Part shown: in pieces, positions 1 through 10,959 of the stretch
How the letters are laid out: each line of letters begins with the position of its first letter
How positions within the stretch are numbered: the first letter of the stretch is position 1
Source of the DNA: Podocnemis expansa
Taxonomy: Eukaryota > Chordata > Testudines > Podocnemididae
NCBI GenBank assembly: GCA_007922195.1
Contig: ML682125.1
Coordinates: 372,001-436,000, forward strand
DNA length: 64,000 nt
Direction: 5' to 3'
The notes under the pieces: model-generated
Database searches by the model: none
Seen by the model: the letters and a program-made list of their open reading frames with translations, nothing else
Told to the model about the DNA's origin: nothing
Program-made: the position numbers and the translations under genes

Positions 1-189
1 GTACAGCTAGGCTTGGGGCATGTGAGACACAGCCTGTGAACATCACTCACACCCGATAGACACTGTGTGGGGCCCCCAGGCCTGGAGAGCAGCATTTGGG
101 GTTTTCATTAACCTTTCCCATTTCTTCCTTATATTTTAAGTGGTGGCTGTTTAATACATTTTATTTAACTGGTGTGACATGTGTGCACT

Positions 190-285
190 GATCTGTTGGT
201 CAGGGAAGCATCCAGTGCACTGTGCAGGAGGTCAGACTAGATGATCATATTGGTCCCTTCTGACCTTAGAGTCTAGGAGCACCCC
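190..285 (+). repeat. CR1-type LINE 3' tail fragment
   Basis: This short stretch has the typical end of an archosaur/turtle CR1 element: a 'gtcagactagatgatca' core followed by 'ggtcccttctgaccttagagtct'. Similar tails recur at about 15040-15110 and 24150-24205. No coding capacity remains. Confidence 0.7.
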
Positions 286-379
286 CAAGTGGAGTCACCC
301 AAGCCCCCATCCTAAGTGACCAAGTTGGGGGTTGAGCCTCTCAGGAATCCTGGCCCAGCCGTGTCGGGGTTACAGGGAC

Positions 380-535
380 CCCACCACACAGGAGAGTGGG
401 AGGGGAGCCCTCGAAGTCAGGCCAGCCTCTGTGTAAAGGGAATGAGAGCCAGGACTCAGATTCCTTCACTAGCCATCTCTGGCAAGGTGGTGTATGACCC
501 AGAAAAATTCCCCACTGTCCTCTGCTTGCCACTGC
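380..535 (+). repeat. LTR 3' (U5-like) fragment
   Basis: The segment from 'gggaggggagcc' to 'ggtggtgtatga...ttccccac' is clearly similar to the end of the solo LTR at 62642-63734 (its copy lies at about 63590-63710). It is therefore an old fragment of the same long terminal repeat family. Open frames here are non-coding remnants. Confidence 0.55.
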
Positions 536-1290
536 AACCTGGAGACTAGAAATGGGCTGCAGAGCCAGCATGGGGCATGGTCTCCCACCTCCCCCAACCA
601 GATGGCTGAAGGGTCCCAATTAAAGGATGACGGTGGTCAGCCCAGGGGCACGTTAGCTAACTGCATGCCTTCTCCAGCTGGACTTGCAGACCCACTCAGC
701 AGCCCCCCTCCAGCAAGGTTGCTGCTAAGGGGAGTCACTGGCTCATTGATGTTAGACGGGTCCTGAAGACCCTATCCAGCCACATGGCAGCACCCTGCCC
801 CCAGTTGGCAAGGCCACCGAACATCCCAAAACACACAGGGAGATGAGCAACAACGCTGGAGTGCAATAAAACAAGGCCAAGTGAGCTGTGATGGGGTCTG
901 GCTCTTGGTTCAGAGCCCTGAAGAGATCAGAGCGCCCCAGCGCTCATGCTGCTCACCTGCTCCTCTGCTCGCTGCGAGGCTGCAGGAACCAGGAATTAGC
1001 TGGATGTGGGAGGCCCTACAAGCGACCTTCCTGTTCACCACCATTCACACGCAGCTGTCCCTTCCCCAAGATGTTCTCTGCCCTCCCCGGAGAACAGAGG
1101 ACACAGCCGCACTGGGCTTTGGGGTAGCGCTGCGTGCTGGGAGCCCCGGCAGGAAGGTAGCTGCAGGGCTAGCATGAGGCACATCAGCACAGCTGGGTGA
1201 ATGGGGGGCAAGGCTGGAATAATAGCCAGGCTGAGGTGCATTGGGAGAGCTACACGGGGTCAGGGAAAATCCTGTGACAGAGGGGCAGTG

Positions 1291-1778
1291 GCTATGTCCA
1301 CATGATGCTTTTAAATCAAAACAAGGACCATTGTTTTGATTTAAAAGTTGTCATGTCCGAACAACATTTCATTTTGAAATGACAAGCCTCATCATTTCAA
1401 AATAACGAACCTTATTTCAAAATAGTAAAACCTAGGCTGAAATTGAAATAGCCATTATTTCAAAACGGTTGTTTTGAAATAATGCCGTTTGGGCGTGTTA
1501 TTTTGAAATACCCATTATTTTGATTTAACACTTTTGCCCTTCTCCTTCCCAGGGTGCCTTCCTTTTTCTATATATTGGCTGGCAACACAGGCCTGCCAGG
1601 GGGCCATGTTGCCACACCTCCCATGCTGCCCCTCTCCTGATTCGAAATAGCAAGTCCTGTGTCCAGACTTGCTATTTCAATTTGAGGGTTTTGCTTATTT
1701 TGATTTAAGTTAATTTGAAATAACAATTTTATTTCAAATTAACTTATTCTGAAATAAGCATTTATGTGTGGACATAGT
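1291..1778. mobile_element. Foldback MITE, 'CTATGTCCACA' family (copy 1)
   Basis: The ends are inverted (ctatgtccaca at the left, tgtgtggacatag at the right), and the interior is rich in ATTTCAAAATAA/TTATTTTGAAAT inverted motifs. It shares a distinctive middle (cttttgcccttctcc, cttcctttttctatatattgg, cgaaatagcaagtcctgtgtc) with the copies at 34238-34730 and, partly, 24205-24563. There is no transposase, so it is a non-autonomous element. Confidence 0.8.
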
Positions 1779-2073
1779 TAGTGTAAGCTGCTGGGAAGGC
1801 AAGGGGGTCTAGCTATTATGCCTTCCTTGAACAAATGTGCTACTCTCCGCTCCTCCCAAGCCCTAGACCCTGCAGACAAGTGATCCAGCCCCCCTAGGGC
1901 TGGTGCACAGCTATAAAGCAGCAGTATCAGCCCCCTCCAAGGAGAGCCAGTGAAAGTGCTGGCAATAACTAGGGTCCTCCCTCTGCATCGGCTCCACGTG
2001 CGCCACAATGAGACACACGGAGCTCCAGGGCTGGCTGAGTGATGTAATGAGCGGGAGCCATTCACACCAGGCT

Positions 2074-2331
2074 TTAGAGAGCATCCAGGACGTGGAGGAG
2101 CGAGGTGCCCAGCCCCTGAAGGCAGAAGAGGAGGCACATGGCAGGCAGCAGGTAAACGAAGAACAGGAACGTGACCGGTAATAGGTGAGCAAAGAAGATT
2201 TTCCCGGCCTCTACGGTGGAGTGTACAAAGAGGACCACGACTTCCACCAAGAAGAAGACCAATACCAGGCAAGCAATCAGATCCAGGAGCCAGATGAGAC
2301 AGGGTGGGGCAAGCAGCAGGGCTTCCTCCAT
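2074..2331 (-). CDS. Small multi-pass membrane protein, proline-ladder family, copy 1 (short form)
   Basis: Unrecognised 85-residue, strongly hydrophobic protein. The start is an ATG in a good context (GGCCCGGGCCATGG). It lies 74 bases inside a 3' splice site (pyrimidine tract ending TTCTTCTTAG, exon from 2405), so an upstream first exon is expected but was not found. Hydrophobic stretches run about residues 11-40 and 46-72. Prolines at 52 and 63 sit in the same register as in the longer paralogues, in HLLPV and LLPAM contexts. It lacks the C-terminal third of the 109-aa members and carries acidic residues (E30, E41) inside the hydrophobic region. It shares strand, exon layout and composition with six other genes in the window. 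Function unknown. Membership is less certain than for the long copies. I see no AATAAA close downstream. Confidence 0.6.
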   Translation of the reverse strand: MEEALLLAPPCLIWLLDLIACLVLVFFLVEVVVLFVHSTVEAGKIFFAHLLPVTFLFFVYLLPAMCLLFCLQGLGTSLLHVLDAL

Positions 2332-2409
2332 GGCCCGGGCCTCACCCCGGCACACGGTCAAAACTGGCTTCACTCCGGAGTGTCTCCCAAGGCGCCACAC
2401 TCTTCCTAA

Positions 2410-4190
2410 GAAGAAACAGAAGTGAAGCTGAGATGAGACTGACACTGTGGAAGGGGGAAATGTGGCATTTTGGTGGGGGACCCCTTACTCTTGGCCACTA
2501 ATAGGTTCCTCAGCAAGTTGAGATAAGGATCGTCTAAGCTCATGCTTTGTGGCATATGCAAGTTGCTGCCAGGTCAGGAAGAGTTTTCTGCACTGTATAA
2601 CAACTAATAATCATATTATCATGCTTGTGGGGGACGCTAGAGGCCCCAGAGCCTAGCAGTACCTGGGCAGAACACTATGTACCCCCAGATCTCACATCTT
2701 TGTATGAAGGAGGTCCGTCAGTAGCATCATACCCCTTCTACAGATGGGGACACTGAGGCACCAAATGGGAACCTGCCCAGCCAGTGGGTCAGCAACAGAA
2801 CTAGAATTAGCCCCCAGGCCAGTGTTCTGGCCACTAGGCCACACTGCCTGTCTGCCTGAGCTACACAATTGGCTAGTTGCATGATGGATGGATGTCACCA
2901 CCCTCTGTAATATCAGGGGCAAAGAACTTGACTAGAGGGGCCAACGAGCTGCTGGCCTGTGAGAGGAGGTGTGAGCAAAGTGACACTCACGGAGGGAGGG
3001 GACCACGCTGGATGGACCAGATGTGGTGACCTGACTAAGTGAACCCGACATGGCAGGACGTCTTACGGAGGTGAGCCAAGAATGTGATCTGGTCTGTCGG
3101 GAGCTAGGATGCCAGACTAGCTGAATTCGTCACCTGCCTGGGTCCGGCCAATCCCATGTGCCTCATCACTTCCTCGCACAGCCCTGAAATGTGCTTTCAG
3201 AGCTCTGCTCCCACTGAGACACCTAATGGCCAGGTTGTCAGACGTCCTAAACCCTCCTTGTCCGTACGAGTGACTGCAGGGGCGCTGACTCAGGACTTGA
3301 CAAGACCAGCACTGAACCTTCCCCCGGAGTCATGGCCCAGTTCCTTAGCCAGCACGACTCGGCGCCACTCCACTGAACGCAGGCCAGCGTGCAGCAGCCA
3401 CCTCCGCTGCTGAGGTGTCCTCTGAGCATAGACCTGGCCAACTCCCAAACCAAGGACCCTGGGGAACGGCGGGATCCCGCTGACGACTGGTCCCTTGGGA
3501 CTCTGTCACGCAGACTCATGGAAGGGGTGGTAACCACACCTCATGGGGGATTTAAAAATAAACTGGACCGTGAACTGGAGAATGTAACTTCTGGGAAAAT
3601 CCTGCCCCAGCTGGAGAAGGGTGGCGCCGTGGTCTTGCCCATGTCCAATATCTGTCTCTCTGTGGTGATCTCCAGTAGCACCCCACCACCAGCAGCCGCT
3701 GGGGAGTGGACACAGCAAAGGGGAATTTTGCAAGGGAGTTCTCCAGGTGATGGAGGAGGGGCTGTGTGACCCTCAGGGTGATTGTTTGGCTGTTGTGCTC
3801 CTGCTGGCTCATCGCTTGAGGCTTGCCCCAAGTTCCCAGTGTGGTCTGGGGGGGTGCATGTCGAGCCCTGTGTGTGGCAATGCTGAGTGCTTCCTAGTAA
3901 GATGCTCGCCTGCCCTTTGATGGCAGATGTGCTGGGAGGGAACAGCAGGCAAACAAGAAAAATCACTACTCCCTTTATTTCAGAAGGGAAGGGCTGGGTT
4001 CTGCAAGATGCTGAGTGCCCACAACTCATGCTGGAGTCCACAGGAGAGGAGGGAGCTGTAAAATTAATTCACTGGGACGAAATTCCAAAGGAACCTCACG
4101 CGGCAAACTGCTGAGGCCATGCTAATGGACAGCACAGTCCCGCCAGGAAACCGTTCCTGGGCTGGGCAGATACTCTGAGGGCAAGTCAGC
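2410..4190. other. Intergenic, no convincing gene
   Basis: Several open frames of 60-166 codons occur on both strands, but none has a recognisable domain, hydrophobic pattern or splice context like the neighbouring family. The sequence looks unique. I see nothing further to support. Confidence 0.5.
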
Positions 4191-4305
4191 GTGAGTTAGT
4201 TGATGATTTATCTAAGGTTGGTCCTGCTTTGAGTAGGGGGTTGGATTAGGTGACTCCTGATGTCCCTCCCAACCCTCATCTGCTCTGAGTCTGTGATCAT
4301 TGCCT
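4190..4305 (+). repeat. CR1-type 3' tail fragment
   Basis: The stretch containing 'gggggttggattaggtgact' followed by 'gtccctcccaaccctcatctgctctgagtctgtgat' matches the CR1 tail seen in better form at 29460-29525 and 53620-53690. Confidence 0.6.
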
Positions 4306-4649
4306 AGAAGCATCAGAGTCCTGGCTTCTCCTCCATAGCCAGCAGGTGATTTGATGCAAGCAGAGATGGTGCTAAGCTGAAATAGCTTAAGCAATTGCTT
4401 AGGGCCTTGAGCAGCTCAAGGAGCCCCCATTGCTTGTTTCATATGTGTTGTGGGGGAGTGTCATGGGATGCACACCCATGCACCCCTGGGGTATGATCTG
4501 TGTAACTTCTGTTCACTTCTGCCACGTAATTGTGCAATTTAATGCAGCATACATAGGCCATGCACAGTTCCTTCATGAATGCTCATAACATTCTCTGAAT
4601 TATTGTTATGGTGTCATGTTCCCTGCAGCATCATATGTGTGCTGATGTG

Positions 4650-5190
4650 AAGTGAGTTCCCACGAATTTCACATGGCTGGTGGGGGGGACAGTGAGAGCC
4701 ATCTCCCAGTCAGTATTGCAAGCACCCGTCCAAAGGAAATAACAATGACAATGGGCTAGTTAAATGTCTGTATCACCCTGGCCAGAGAGGGGGCAATCTC
4801 CCACCCTGCCTGAGCAAAGAAGGCTGCCAGGGGGCAGGGTGATGGGGGGATTGAAAACAAGTACAGGGAGAGATTTTTTGTACAAGTACTTTGTACAGGG
4901 AGAGATTTTTTGCCAGAGACTCTCCATCTTGAATCAGCTCCATCTACAAGAAGCATTGGGCCCTGCCTAGGGATAGGCAGAGACTGGCTGCTAAACCTTC
5001 ATCAGCCAAACCCTGTGAGTAATCCTGAACAGTGATGTTAGGTTAGAATGCGTTTTGTCTTTTATTTGCATGTGGTAACTCCTGACTCCTTTATTAAATG
5101 AGTGTACATTGATTTGCTATCTATTCACTTAAAAATCATGTTATAATCAATAAAGTAGTGTTTGTTTTATCTAAAGCTGTGTGGATCTTA
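4650..5190 (+). repeat. LTR-like interspersed repeat with AATAAA
   Basis: About 5040-5190 (a TCTTTTATTTG segment, 'ttcacttaaaaatc', then caataaag and a 'gtttgttttatctaaagc' end) is similar to about 7690-7835, so both belong to one interspersed family. The two copies flank membrane-protein gene copy 2. A 20-base direct duplication (gtacagggagagattttttg at 4861 and again about 32 bases later) lies within it. LTR origin is inferred from the late poly(A) signal. Confidence 0.45.
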
Positions 5191-5622
5191 GAGTGGGTGA
5201 ATGAGCAGAGCTAGGGCATTGTCATTTCTTTGATAAATGGGTGAATTGGTGTCTATGAGCCTACAGTGGTTGTGGAAGGGCCCTGATCCTTGCAGGATGG
5301 AAGTTCTCAGTCTGGTATCTGCAGGTGATCGCTGGGGCCCATCCCCTGAGTGGCTAGAGAGCACATCCACTGCCTGGAACCAGTTACACACAGGAGGCTA
5401 GTGTGGACAGACCCAGAAGTGGATGGCCACCTAGCAAAACAGGGTAAGATGCAATTTTGGAGTGGCCATAGGGAAGGCACAGTGACACCCCAGACCAGAC
5501 TCTGGGAGGGAACATCACAGGGAGTCCCAAATATATCCCTGTTTAGAGCCCCAAGGCACGAGATGGCTGCAAGCCAAGAGCTCTAGCAAAGGGTTGGAAA
5601 CCTACCGCTAAGAGGTGCTGGC

Positions 5623-5623
5623 T

Positions 5624-5675
<52 letters not shown>

Positions 5676-5688
5676 TCNNNNNNNNNNT

Positions 5689-5732
<44 letters not shown>

Positions 5733-5734
5733 TC
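5623..5734. repeat. (TTTC)n microsatellite interrupted by assembly gap
   Basis: This is a pure tetranucleotide array on both sides of ten Ns at 5678-5687. The true array length is therefore unknown. It lies about 170 bases past the stop codon of membrane-protein gene copy 2, where it reads as GAAA repeats on the transcribed strand. Confidence 0.97.
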
Positions 5735-5905
5735 AGGGTTAGGGGTTTTTTCCTGGTGCCATTAAGCCTGTTCCAAACCGAGTAATATCAAGCAGCTGGG
5801 GCAGTCTGGGGGGGAGTAGCAATTTTGAGTTGCTAGCAAAGAGCAGGGTGAGAACATAGCACACCTGTGACTGCTTACCTGTGCTGGGGCAGTTGGACTC
5901 ACTGG

Positions 5906-6166
5906 TCACACGAGGTCGAGGAAGATGATGCACAGGAAGAGGCACATGAGGAAGTAGAAGTAGACAAAAGCAGCGGGTATGAGGAGGTGGGAGAAGAGGG
6001 CGAAAAGTGGAATGAGGCAGAAGGAGAAGATGACCACAGCTGGTAGCAGGAAGTAAAAGAGGGTGACTGCAGCCCGTGACAGCAGAAGGAATAAGGCCAC
6101 ACAAATGAGGACATCCAAGAGGCCTTGAGTACTATAAAGGGCTTCCATGGAGTGAGTCCCTGCCAT
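5906..6166 (-). CDS. Small multi-pass membrane protein, proline-ladder family, copy 2 (short form)
   Basis: Unrecognised 86-residue protein, hydrophobic almost throughout from residue 16 to 86. An in-frame TGA directly precedes the ATG, so this start (or the second ATG at codon 7) is forced within the exon. The exon begins at 6212, immediately after a strong acceptor (TCTGTTCTGTTTCCCTGCAG). Prolines fall at 42, 53 and 64 in LLPAVV, LIPLF and LIPAAF contexts, matching within a residue the ladder of the long paralogues. The C-terminal ladder steps (74, 86, 99) are absent. A consensus 5' splice site (CAG|GTAAGC, GT at 5878-5877) lies 27 bases past the stop, so the 3' UTR may contain an intron. 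No near AATAAA is visible. Function unknown. A membrane location is inferred from composition. Confidence 0.68.
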   Translation of the reverse strand: MAGTHSMEALYSTQGLLDVLICVALFLLLSRAAVTLFYFLLPAVVIFSFCLIPLFALFSHLLIPAAFVYFYFLMCLFLCIIFLDLV

Positions 6167-6371
6167 TCACCGCCCACTGAGGCCAGCTCCCGGCTGCCAG
6201 TCGTGTGGTGCCCTGCAGGGAAACAGAACAGAGAGGCATTAATAACTCAAGTGGGCCAGACCCAACCTCCTGCTAGTTGAAGGAGATCACCCGGCACAAC
6301 TGGCCAGCAGGAACGTTTTGCCTTTCTCTGACACGAGGTGTTGGCCACTTTCCCAGGCCAGATGCCAGAGT

Positions 6372-7100
6372 TCATGGGCCAGTTTGAGCCAGCACAAGAA
6401 GAAAAAGGGCCTGGATAAATGCAATGTACAAACAGAATAAAGTCCAGAGCAGTAGCAGATAACCATAGTGGTTTAAAAGAGCCAGTCTCACCAAGGTAAA
6501 GGCAACTGGGAGCCAGTCAGCCAGGTGGAAGAGTTGAAACAGAAGTGCGTGCACAGTAACCAGGCATTGTTTAAGAACACTTTACTAGAATTTTAAAAAG
6601 CCATGATCGAGAAAGAAGGCCACACCAGTTAAAAGCAAACAAGCAACCTGGTTTAGAGAGGATGTGAAGGAAGCTCCAGTATAACAGACTGGCTAAAGGG
6701 GGGTTGATAGTAATGAATAGATTTTCAGAGGCTAGGGATTGTAGACACTGCTGGTGAATATAAAAGACACAAGGAGAAATCTATGCCAGCAGAGTTAAGG
6801 ACAGTAAGGAGACTTTTTACATATATTAAGAGGGAAAAAAGAATTCTACCAATGACATCAGTCTGTTACTAGACTTGTCAATGAAGAAAAGGTAGAGGTG
6901 TTCAATAACCATTTCTGGTTTGTACCTAGGAAAAAAAGATATAATTATATCATCAGATACTGATGATGCAACACTTCCCTTTTCAAAAGCAACTGATAAG
7001 GAAGTTAAAACAGCAGCTACTAAAGATAGAAAATTTAAAATCAGTAAGTCTAGATAACTGGCATCCAATCATTTTAGAAGAGCTGGTTCAGAAGCTTACT
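6372..7100 (+). repeat. Degenerate CR1 LINE interior fragment
   Basis: The plus strand from about 6560 carries broken frames resembling CR1 ORF2 (for example around 'gaggatgtgaaggaagctccagta' and 'agactttttacatatattaagaggg'). Frames are interrupted. The hydrophobic minus-strand frame at 6372-6554 opens with GTG and has no splice site, so I attribute it to this repeat rather than to the membrane family. Confidence 0.5.
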
Positions 7101-7109
7101 GGACCATTA

Positions 7110-7840
7110 ATGTTGTGTGACTATCAGTTCCCCACTTTACAAGACTATCATACATTTTGTACAAGTGTGCATTGTGAGGTATCATTTGAAAACTCATAAT
7201 CTGCTGAACAGTATTGTCCTGATAAATATGTGTGACAACATTATCTGTAAAATTATAAAATTCTGCTCTATAATATATATTCCAAGTCTAGGAAAATAGC
7301 TTCAAACCAATCCCTCAGTGACAAAAGACTAACCGATACTTCATCCAGGTTTCAGCATAATCAGATGGACTGTCAACCAGTTTAGCAGCCGTTCTGTGGC
7401 AGGGAGAAGGATGTAAGTGACAAATTTAGATCATGGCAAAAGAACAGCTGGAAGTTCCCTTGCAAACACACTTTCTGTCTACCAAACTTCAGCTGGAGAT
7501 AATCTTTCAAAGAAGAAAATTATTAAAGAAATGAGAAGAGTGCACACAAATCATTTGTGTGTCCCCTTTTCTCTCTCTCCATGGCAGCCACAAGACTTGG
7601 AAAGTTGGGGATGAGTGCAGGCTGAAGGCTTCTAGCCAGCAGAAGTGTGTGGTGAGAGAGAGACATTTTGCTTTGAATTCACTTAGCCTGTAGAGTTAGG
7701 TGTTACTTATGTTTTATCTTTTATTTTGTGTAACTAGTTCTGACTCTTTATGCCTCATTGTTTATACTCACTTAAAATCTGTTCTTCTGGAGTTAGTAAA
7801 CTCGGTTTATTGTTTTATCCAAGCCAGTGTGTTTGGAATG
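7110..7840 (+). repeat. LTR-like interspersed repeat, second copy
   Basis: The end of this stretch (tcttttattttgtg through 'ttattgttttatccaagccagtgtgtttgg') is similar to about 5040-5180. It flanks membrane-protein copy 2 on its upstream side. No coding capacity is evident. Confidence 0.4.
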
Positions 7841-7849
7841 CAGAACATG

Positions 7850-9085
7850 GGAACTTCATCTGGGATAACAGATGCTGATGTGCACCCAATTTTGTATTAG
7901 CAAGATGACAGATTTTCACAGGTCTCATACTAGCTAAGAGGGCACTGAGCAGTACAAAATGCAAACACATGAAGTGGCATTTGCTGGTGTTGCTCTGTAA
8001 TATGACTGGCAAGGCGGCTAGTTGCAGCACTCAGACAATGATGGATTCAACTTGTCCATTGAGACTGACTGGTTTGCTAAAAAAATTCTGCTCTGGGAAT
8101 GATGTGGGGGCTGGTCTCTGGCCTGTGCTGTGCTGGAAGAGGCGAGTGGTCCTTTCTGGCCTGGGAATGTGTGAAAAGGATGGACTCTGCTCCGGTCTTC
8201 AGGTGCTCAGGTCAGGGTCTGGTCTGGGGTGCTTTGGACAGCATGAGGATCATAAGAGGCGGCTTGTCAGTGCTTTCCCTTCCCCTGGCAAGGGACAGTT
8301 CAGCCCCCCAGGCTCTACTCAGTCCTCACCACAGCAGGAGCCACCAGTGGATCCTGGGGGAAGGCAGCTCATGCCAACTGTGAGGCTGCTTTGAGTGTCG
8401 AGTGCACCTGTCCTCTCAGGATTATGCTGAGACCCCCCCAGCTCATTTCACACAGGGGAGAGCACACAGGCACCAGATGGGGCAGCTCTCACCGACTCCT
8501 AGCCTGCCCCGGTTTGAACAGGGGGGCCATAAAACCAGAACTCACCTGGGGCGTGGCCCACGCTTGCCAAGCTCTGCATTTGCCCTTCAGTCCCTCATCC
8601 TGTGGGGTGGAAATATGCCCCTTCCCCAGCCCCCAGCTGTCGTCCCCCTCCCACCTCCCAAGGAGATCCAAGCCTGGCAGCACATCATTGTGACATGGTC
8701 AGCAGAAGTGCTGCTCCTGACATCACAGCCCCGGCTGCTGCTAGGGAAGGGGTGCTGTTCAGCTTCATTTCAGCTGCCGTCCCACCTGGAATGTGGCACA
8801 AAGCAGGGCCAGCGTTCATGGGAAAGCACCCAGCTCCAGGAGTAGAGAAAGGCGAGTTCTGTGTTTAAAGTGCTTGACTGGGACTTAGGAGATATGGCTT
8901 CTGTTCCCAGCTGGGCTACAAAATTCCTCAGACCTTGGACAAGTCCCTGAAGCTCTCTGGCCTCAGGTCTCCAGCACGGGATGCAGAACAATTCCTTGCT
9001 AAGCTCTCTGCACGGCGACAGCTGCTGGGGAAATGACATGAAGCTAGGAGCCTGGCGGACAAGCAGGGTCACCAGCCTCTGTGAT
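7850..9085. other. Intergenic, no convincing gene
   Basis: Frames up to 147 codons exist on both strands but show no domain, no conserved start context and no splice support. A weak CR1-like patch (ctggcctgtgctgtgctgg) lies near 8115. I see nothing else. Confidence 0.5.
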
Positions 9086-9785
9086 GCAGTCTGGATTTAG
9101 GGAACCATTTGTGATACTATTCATATTAATTTTTCACAATTGTCATAATTAGTATGAGATGTGCCATGTTTGGTGTCAGTAGAAAGGTAGTAACTTCCTA
9201 GGAATGATTATATGATTTATGTGTAGGTGTCATTTCTGTATTAGAAGTTAGGCATAGGTTTGTTATGGCTGTGTTTCAACTTATGTGATTCTGGGAAACA
9301 CCCCAGACAGTGTGTCTGGTCATTGTCTTCATAATGGCCCATTAAGGGAACCACAGATACAATGGACATAGGGAGAAACCTGCTCAGTGAGTGAGTCACC
9401 TGAACTGACCACGTGACTCAACTCCATTTTGATCTGCCAAAACTCCACATAGCATGGGGAAGGACAGAGGTGTTAAAAGGCAGCAGCATCAACTCTATTT
9501 TATCTCCAGTCCTCAATAAACACCAATCTCTGGGTCTATTCCTCTGTGACTGGACACAGGACTGAGACCCACTCAGGTGCTGGATGTCTATGAGAGGAAT
9601 TGGACTAACCTGCAAACTCGAAATTCTTCCATGGACTTGCTTTCTATGGACTCTAATTCATTTGTATGTGTGTGGTTCACTTTAACTCTTTAACATCTCT
9701 CATATTTTGTTACTAAAGGATTGGCTGGCCATGTGGTATTTTGGGTAAGATCTAAGCCTATATTATTCTGGGTAATGTGACTGGC

Positions 9786-10496
9786 TGTAGCAAGGCTCTG
9801 CTATGGCACACACAGGGTTAAAAGGGGTGTGTGTGCAGCAGCCAATCAGGGGTGGGCTGCTGGTATAAAAGGAGTGCAGCAGAGCTAGCTGCTCAGTCTG
9901 CTGTGGGAGCTGCTGGAGGAAGGTACTCTGCCAAGCAAGCTGGCTGGGGCAGCCAGCATCTTGGAGAGCTCAGGGTGGGAGCAGACACTTGGAGCTGCCC
10001 TGGGCCTGGGATCCCAGAGGAGCAGACAGCTGCAGTGGCTGGAGAAGCAGTCCAGTGGCAAGCAGCAGACAGTGGCTGGACTCCAGCAGTGAGACTGCAT
10101 GTGGCTGGGGCTGCAGGGAAGTGGCTGAGAGAGTTGATGTGGACTGGTGGGAGTAACTGGAGGGAGGTAGAGGCCCTTAGGATCCCTGGGCTGTGGCCTG
10201 GAGAAGTGGTCAGGCCCAGGCCCCTGTTTGTTCCCCCAGCATGTCAGGAGTGGCATTGGTGCCAGGAGCACCACCGGCTCACTGGCCATTGACTGTTTAG
10301 TGGCTGGATCCCCAAAAGGGATGGACTATTGCACTTAGCCAGAGGGCTAAGGTCCCAGGACTGGACTTGGAACAGGAGTTGACATGGCAAGAGGAGATGC
10401 ACAGACCACCTGGAGAGGGACTGCTTGAGCTGAATTCCCCAGTAACACCATCAGGATGTACTCTCCAGGTGGGTTGAGGGCTCTGAATGCCTTACA
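9786..10496 (+). mobile_element. Solo LTR with intact CCAAT and TATA
   Basis: A 711-base unit begins TGTAGC and ends CTTACA. It is flanked by near-identical five-base duplications (ctggc at 9781-9785, ctggt at 10497-10501) and sits at a point that is continuous in the related repeat at about 45240. A CCAAT motif (about 9841) and TATAAAA (9864-9870) have promoter-like spacing. No internal retroviral genes are present. Confidence 0.65.
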
Positions 10497-10574
10497 CTGG
10501 TCCCTGGGGTCAGGAGGGTACTTGGGGACCAGAGGGGCTGATGTGCAATAAAGGGGGCTGTTTCTAGTTTGTTA

Positions 10575-10787
10575 TACAAACAAACAAGGTGTCCTGTGGC
10601 ACTTAGAGACTAACAAATACATTTATTGCATGAGTTTTCATGGGAGAAAATCCTGCCTCGTCAGATGTGATGAAGTGGGATTTTTCTCCCACAAAAGCTC
10701 ATGCAATAAATGCATTTGTTAGTCTTTAGGTGCCACAGGACTCCTTGTTTGTTTTACTGAACTAGATTAACACTATTGCCCTTTGGA
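10575..10787. mobile_element. Foldback MITE, 'ATTGCATGAGCTTT' family (copy 1, two-armed)
   Basis: The left arm (aacaaggtgtcctgtggcac, agagactaacaaatacattt, attgcatgagttttcatggg) and right arm (cccacaaaagctcatgcaat, tttgttagtctttaggtgcc, acaggactccttgtttgtt) are inverted copies joined by a short loop. Other copies or half-copies lie at 15641-15765, 23587-23690, 24853-25003, 26665-26825, 56892-57128 and 62196-62294. Confidence 0.85.
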
Positions 10788-10959
10788 TTTTGTGGTACTT
10801 TGTTTCTGATCCCTCCTGCTGGTCATCACATTGTTTGTGACTGACTGGGAGACTGGTTTAAGCACCACCTATTAGTATTCAGAGAGTTTGGCTCCTGGTC
10901 TTGCAGCTTGCCCTGATGTTTGCATATGTGGGTGGTTATCCCAGGAGACCTGGGTCACA

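Noticed and set aside
2185..2425. Plus-strand Lys/Arg-rich frames that could pass for basic nuclear proteins
   Set aside because: They are the complement of copy 1 coding sequence. No start context or splice evidence.
6372..6554. Hydrophobic 60-codon minus-strand frame just upstream of membrane-protein copy 2
   Set aside because: It opens with GTG, has no acceptor or ATG, lacks the proline ladder and overlaps the edge of a degenerate LINE fragment.
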